In this document: in pieces, positions 58,686-64,000 of the stretch
Numbering within the stretch: position 1 is the first letter of the stretch
How the letters are laid out: every line of letters begins with the position of its first letter
Origin: Vitellaria paradoxa
Taxonomy: Eukaryota; Streptophyta; Magnoliopsida; Ericales; Sapotaceae
Length of the DNA stretch: 64,000 nt
Assembly: GCA_019916065.1 (NCBI GenBank)
Contig: CM034236.1
Location: 49,566,690 to 49,630,689, forward strand
Direction: 5' to 3'
Notes under the pieces: generated by a model
Told to the model about the DNA's origin: nothing
Database searches by the model: none
Seen by the model: the letters and a program-made list of their open reading frames with translations, nothing else
Translations under genes and position numbers: made by a program

Positions 58686-61600
58686 TCATGTACATCCGCA
58701 GGAGGCACAAATACGTATTGCAGTAGTTTTGCAGACGGGACAAGTGTTCTTCTTCACCAGCCACTGCTTGATGCAGTCATAGTGGTAAGCATGTCGACAG
58801 TGTAGAATTCCCGTCTGATCTCCCTTGACATAATCCTCCTGTATTGATCCATAATCAAGCATATAGTTGCGAGGGGAAAAAAAAAGGATTTAAGGATTAG
58901 TTCGGGCAGCAAAAGTGTTAGTTTTCTTTTCTTTTTTTTTTTCCCCCTTTTTTTTTCCTTGTGTGTGCAGCAAAAGTGTTTGTTCGGGCAGCAAAAATTC
59001 ATATAAGACCAAACACTAATCGGAAAGAAGCCAAAACTTATTTGAAATAAATCAGTTTTGATGCCAAACGGAATTATACCAGACAGATATTGCAGCGGAG
59101 CCCCTTCTTATTTGATTGATAAGTGCCCCTCCTCAGGCCATTCAATACTTCAGCCTCCGTCAATCCAATTTCCACATCTCCAATTTCCTCTTCCAGGGCC
59201 CGCAACTCCTAAGCCACCAATTCCATCATTTATGGGACAAAACTTCCATAATAATAATATACAATAAATTAATACAATTTCATGTATATAAGTATTTATA
59301 TATATATTTTAATGTTTATGAGTGTTACCTCATAAGACATATCATCTACGTCAAGGCGCATATTATCAAGCTCTTCATTTTCCTCCTCATACTCCTCTAT
59401 CTCATCGTGATTCTCATCATCTTCGGATTCATTTTGATGATCTTCATTAACATTGTTATCCTCATTGTCTTCATTAGCATTCTCATTCTCATTTTCATTC
59501 TCATCCTCATCGTCATCGGATACTATAATCACTTCCTGTCATACCATAATAAAACTTTGTTGAAATCAAAAAATGTGAAAAGCTTCATTCCCAACAAACT
59601 TGAAAAAGAAGGCATATAAAATAAAACCAAGGAGAAGATCCGACTTCATCCAGCCTGACAGCAAGAGACAGTAGGATTTCAATGGCTTTTGTTCTCATAA
59701 CTTTTAATTTTTCATTTCTTAATTTCTAATTTGATGCTACTCAAACCAAACAGTTATTAAAAATAATTAATTTAGGGCCCGCTGAAACCAAATATGGAAG
59801 TACTATTTACTTGAAAGAATGGAGGAACTCTTGCTGAGTAATGACTTCTTATTAATTAAATTCCTTAACGAACGATTTGCAAATAATAGGGTTGTGTCTA
59901 TACTTATGAATCTAATTAGAATTAAGGCAACTGATTCGAGAATAATTGTTCAAATATAATTTATTATGAAATTGAATAGTTTAACATGATAATAAAATAT
60001 TATTATAAATTTAAAACATCACAAAAAATTTAATTATTTGAAACCCTCAACAGTAATAGCTGATTTATCATTCTAATAAATAGTGGCGCTACTACTTTAG
60101 TAATGATTATTAAAAAAAAAAACTTTCAGCAAAATTGTTAAAATCTTCATTTAAATCCTAAAATTTTACAATATTAGGGTAAGAAAACTTGTTAAATCAC
60201 GTACAAAATCTTAATTGGATAAAATAGGTAAAGAAATCTCAATATTGTGATATAAAACTAGTAAATCTTAATTTTATATGACGTTTTATTGATTTTAAAA
60301 ATTATGGAATTTTTGTGTAATTTTGTCAAATAAAATAGATTTTTATAAGTTTTAATTAAAATAAATTTTATGATTTTTTTTTTCAAGTAACAGGCTGTAA
60401 GTGCTTCACTTGTTACTTTTTTTAATAGACTTTCCTTATCACGTAATACTATTCTTTCCTATATTATATTAGGTGAAGCCATGCACATTGTTCCATCAAA
60501 TTGGTTACTATAAATTAAATGTAATATTGGGGGTGTTTAGAGTTATATAAAATTATATGAAATAGTATAAAATTATAAAAATAAATATTTCGTAATTCGT
60601 GCAGTGAGTAAAAAATTTAAATTTTATTATTTCGTAATTCGTATTTGTAGAGATTTGTAAGATTTTATTTATTTTTTTTTTTAGAGCTCCAAACGGAGCC
60701 ATTAGAATGGAAACCAAGTGAGCTCTAATAAAATGCATGTTACAAATATATATATTTTTAATTCTACAAAATTAAGTTAAAATAAAGTTAATATTTTAAT
60801 GTCAATTGTATAAATTATATCAAATATTTTAAAAGTCTTAATTATAGCATTTTCTTGATTCCTATTTTTACTTTATTTTCTTATTAATGAAATATTTATG
60901 AAAATAAAATAAAAGCTCTAAGTGAAGAAATTATAGTATAATTGGTTATATTTTCATATGATAGGTTGTAGATAAAATTTTATGGTTTTACGATTGAATC
61001 TTTTGAATTCTCTACTAATTTTAGATAAAATCTTGATTTTAAGTTACTTTTATTATTAAATAGATTAGTTTTTTAACTTATATTTTAATATAATTTAATT
61101 TTCTTAAATCTATTAATTTATAATTTTTAACTATCCAAAGACAGCCTAACTAAACTCTCAAAATTTTATTTTAGAAATACATTTATTATTTCCTTATATA
61201 TAATTGCACTAATAAAATTCAAGGTGGGGATATTTACTCTATTAATTTTTCACACTTTATAATAGCTTTAATAAAAAAGACTAATGAACAGTGAGAGAAC
61301 CAAATGTATTAATCATTTCTCTAAAATTTAATCAAAATAGTAAGATCATTGTGGATATATATATATATATATTGAAGGAAACAAGTACTAGTTAACTTAC
61401 ATCAACACCTGATGAAGGCTGTGAAGGACGAGGAACTGGATGAACCGCGGCATTAGTTCTTGACGGATCAAGAACCACACCCTGTGAGCGAGGTGGAAAT
61501 ATTGATGACCAGGTAGCAAGAAGCGAATCAATGGTACTCCTCGGAACTTGTATCTCCCTTAGATTCATTAGATTTCGGCTTGAACTCGACCTCTGTTCAG

Positions 61601-62273
61601 TTTCATGACCTACTACGTCCTGCAAGGAGACGCGTCTGGGAACGTACCGCCAATTTTCATCTAACCAAACACTACTACTTCCACTTGCAGGTTGAGAGAG
61701 AGAAGGAACGGTACCACTGCCGGAGGAGCTGCTCCGACTACTTCTTGTCCGACTAGAAAGCGAAAGCCATGAGTTCTGAGGAGTGGAATTTGACATATTT
61801 CGAGGAGCAGTTCTTCTTCGAGTGTTCCTCTCCTGGAATTCTGCTTCCTGATGATTGTTGTTCTCATTTAAGACCCACTCCTCGTACGGAATGTTTAAGT
61901 CTAGGTTGGGAGGGATACGACGACGTTGATCAGAAGTTCCATCACTTTGTGAAAGTGATAGGCCTGGACCAGCAGCGGCACCGATGATCAGGGTTGTTGA
62001 TCTTTCGCTATTACTCGGCTCCTCCACCATGGGCCTCTTCCCCAGCCACTTCTCGCTCATAGAAGCATTGCCATCTGAAGAAAAAGAAGGAAGTAATCGT
62101 TCTCCTTGTTGCTCATGTTCATGAACAATGTTCGGTTGCTCAAGAACCTGATTATGATTACGAACTGAATCAGCATTTTGTTCTACCGACTCTGCATTGT
62201 TATTTGCATTGGAACCACGACGCGAGGAAGAGGCCCCTGGTAAAGGATTTGAGCTGCCACTGCGACGTTGCAT
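58686..62273 (-). CDS. RING-H2 E3 ubiquitin ligase, MBR/RHG1A-like
   Basis: Exons (minus strand order): 62273-61401, 59535-59329, 59208-59080, 58838-58686; all introns GT-AG. The product is 453 aa from this ATG. Residues 1-291 are Ser/Asn/Arg-rich and probably disordered, with PPNLDLNIP near residue 121. Residues about 297-350 are a strongly acidic Asp/Glu/Asn stretch. MSYEELRALEEEIGDVEIGL, just after the acidic part, and the C-terminal RING-H2 (C399-x2-C402-x14-C417-x-H419-x2-H422-x2-C425-x10-C436-x2-C439) are typical of plant MBR1/MBR2 and RHG1A ligases. These transfer ubiquitin from an E2; MBR1/2 act on the Mediator subunit PFT1/MED25. Known MBR proteins are longer at the N terminus, and the frame stays open upstream of this ATG, so an upstream exon is possible. 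The substrate is unknown. Confidence 0.85.
60529..60700. mobile_element. MITE in RING gene intron 1
   Basis: The ends are GGGGGTGTTTAGAG and, on the other strand from the right, GGCTCCGTTTGGAG. The flanks are att at 60526-60528 and 60701-60703. The internal gtaattcgtgcagtgag and agatttgtaagatttta match the nested MITE in NAPRT intron 9, so they are one family. Confidence 0.65.
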
Positions 62274-62340
62274 TTCTTCAGCAGTTCGGGAGTTACAGTA
62301 ATGAATTATGATCAGTGACCATGAACAACAAAGATCAGTA

Positions 62341-62352
<12 letters not shown>

Positions 62353-62393
<41 letters not shown>
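62353..62393 (-). repeat. (CT)n tract upstream of the RING gene start
   Basis: On the coding strand a CT run of about 40 bases, followed by a short TA run, lies 80-120 bp before the ATG. It could be leader sequence, or the pyrimidine tract of an unrecognised upstream intron. Confidence 0.8.
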
Positions 62394-62395
<2 letters not shown>

Positions 62396-64000
62396 TTCAA
62401 AGAATCAAATATTACTGGATCAAAAGGAAACATCTTTAATAGCTTTGGGTTGAAAATGATCTCTGTCGGTTAGGGGAGATTAAAAACATAACTGCGTCCT
62501 CAGAAGTGCCAGCAATAAAGGAAACCAAAGGGAGTAATTAGACCTTGAACTACAGATCGGCATGCACGAGTACGATAAATTAGGTAACTACACAAGCAGC
62601 TGAAACCATGCAACTAGCAAGTCATGCAACAGCCAGAGATATCTCTATGTTCCTCTAATGACCAATTACAAATCTTAAACTTGGACATTATTACAATAAT
62701 GAAAACAATTTGAAAGAGTTAAAAAGAATATTAGTCACCATTTCCTTTAAATAGTAAAATTGTTAAGGGTAGAGTAATTTTATTATTTATATTGATTTAT
62801 TTTTTCTTAATAATCTCAGTAATAATTCAATTATTTTGGGTGTAATAATCCAATTATTTTGGATTAAGTTGATTCAATTCTAATACAAAATTAGTTTTTG
62901 ATTCGGGATCTAATATTGGGTTTATTATAAAATCGAATTGACTCATGTACATTCTTATTTTTATAGTGACCAAAATAATTTTCTTATAAATATGACTATT
63001 GACTTTTTTTTTAAGTTATAATAAGGTTTAAACTCAAAATATTTGTGTATTCTAATATATGATAACTACTATCTTACTTAAAAACTCACTTTAATATGAT
63101 ATTAGAATAAACAAAAACTTAAAATATATTATGTCAAACTGTTAATTACCATCTTACTTTCAATATGATATTAAAATAAGTAAAACCCCTAAGCTGAAAA
63201 CTCACAGCTGGATAATAAAAATAAATAAATAAAATTAATAGCTGCACTATTTATTCATTATAATAATCTCTCTCAATGGAAAAAATAACCATTCTTATGT
63301 TTTCATTCACTCATAAAATACGTGATAAGAATATAAAACAAGCTGTGGAGAGACAAAATGTGGAGCTATATGGTGGTTTCACAACCTCCACTCACCACTA
63401 CCATCACCAACACATTCGCCATGCACCAACATCTCCATCACTTTTATCATTATCACTGTTGTCATAACCACGGACCACAATCTTTACCGCCAATCACTCA
63501 TTTTTACCATCTCATCACTACAACTCTTTACCACTCACCACTGCATTTTTTTGTCATCTCATCACTACCATTCACTTTCACCGATCACATCCATTTCTAT
63601 CTCTATCCCACCTCCAAGAATTTTTTATTCTATTTCATTTTATTTTATTTTAAATTAATATTAAAATATAAATGATTACTATATTTTATTATTATTTTAC
63701 TTCCAAACTACAAAAAAAAAAAAAAAAATGAAAATAGTCACTCCATTCTAATATTATTTAATTTGGCAACGAAACGGAGAAATGAAATTCCCATCTTCAT
63801 TCCTCCATGCCAAACTTAGACAAACTTCAACATTAAATAAAAAATAGCACCCCGCACTTTTTTCAATAATCTAGCTCAGTTTTTATGCATGCCTCCGTAG
63901 ATAGAAAGCCACCAGCTGATAGATAGATACATTCAAATTAATAGATGTGAACCTCAGTTTACCAACCTTAGAATGGATGAAAAATAAATTTAGTTTGTTG
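62394..64000. other. 5' flank of the RING gene and right end of the window
   Basis: No gene was recognised. The 63365-63610 part is an imperfect CAC/ATC-type triplet-rich stretch (plus strand), which creates meaningless His/Thr/Ser-rich frames. The promoter and any upstream exons of the RING gene would lie here. Confidence 0.5.

Noticed and set aside
59116..59619. Open frame of 167 codons on the plus strand, rich in Ile/Leu
   Set aside because: It is the antisense of the acidic exon of the RING gene; complement of Glu/Asp codons gives a hydrophobic-looking frame with no family signature.
63276..63675. His/Ser/Thr-rich open frames at the right edge
   Set aside because: They come from an imperfect CAC/ATC-type triplet-rich stretch and have no conserved sequence.
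1..64000. CRISPR arrays, bacterial operons or phage-like modules
   Set aside because: The window is plant nuclear DNA; no regularly spaced direct repeats with unique spacers and no prokaryotic gene layout were seen.

Overview
The window is nuclear DNA of a flowering plant, most likely a eudicot. The intergenic DNA is AT-rich, the genes have many GT-AG introns and plant-type products, and Copia, hAT, PIF/Harbinger-like and tRNA-derived SINE insertions are frequent. Nothing bacterial, organellar or viral was seen, apart from a decayed endogenous Copia retrotransposon. The species cannot be named from the sequence alone.

Layout. 1-3.5 kb: intergenic repeat remnants. 3.5-9.2 kb: a Copia LTR retrotransposon on the minus strand, with a 5-bp target-site duplication (ATAAT), four in-frame stops, a damaged protease/integrase junction and a 3' LTR missing about 270 bp of its U3 end. 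10 kb: a SINE with a perfect 15-bp target duplication. 11.7-12.8 kb (+): an intronless MAPKKK-type kinase resembling the ABA-linked MAPKKK17/18 group, with a G-box upstream. 13.6-14.6 kb: a non-autonomous hAT element. 14.6-18.6 kb: AT-rich spacer. 18.9-32.1 kb (+): a complete DNA polymerase alpha catalytic subunit gene in 31 exons (1,544 aa), with two E2F sites just upstream. 32.3-33.5 kb: a Harbinger-like element that contains tandem arrays and fills the gap between two convergent genes. 33.9-46.1 kb (-): a complete nicotinate phosphoribosyltransferase gene in 15 exons (561 aa), including one GC-AG intron and several introns loaded with nested transposons. 46.6 kb: an inverted, broken copy of that gene's own 5' end. 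46.7-58.4 kb: a gene-poor block with MITEs, a large inverted repeat, a second copy of the 10-kb SINE family and a 2.4-kb probable solo LTR. 58.4-58.7 kb (+): an orphan exon-like ORF ending in a PCNA-interaction-like motif. 58.7-62.3 kb (-): a RING-H2 E3 ligase gene of MBR/RHG1A type.

The genes are not an operon or cluster. They are housekeeping (replication, NAD salvage) and regulatory (kinase, ubiquitin ligase) loci that happen to be adjacent. I found no convincing novel biological system. The most interesting items are the layered transposon insertions with readable target duplications, the inverted copy of the NAPRT 5' end, the asymmetric loss of U3 in the Copia element, and the orphan exon-like ORF. 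Exon boundaries were worked out by eye from splice sites, frame continuity and family knowledge, and were not checked by alignment.
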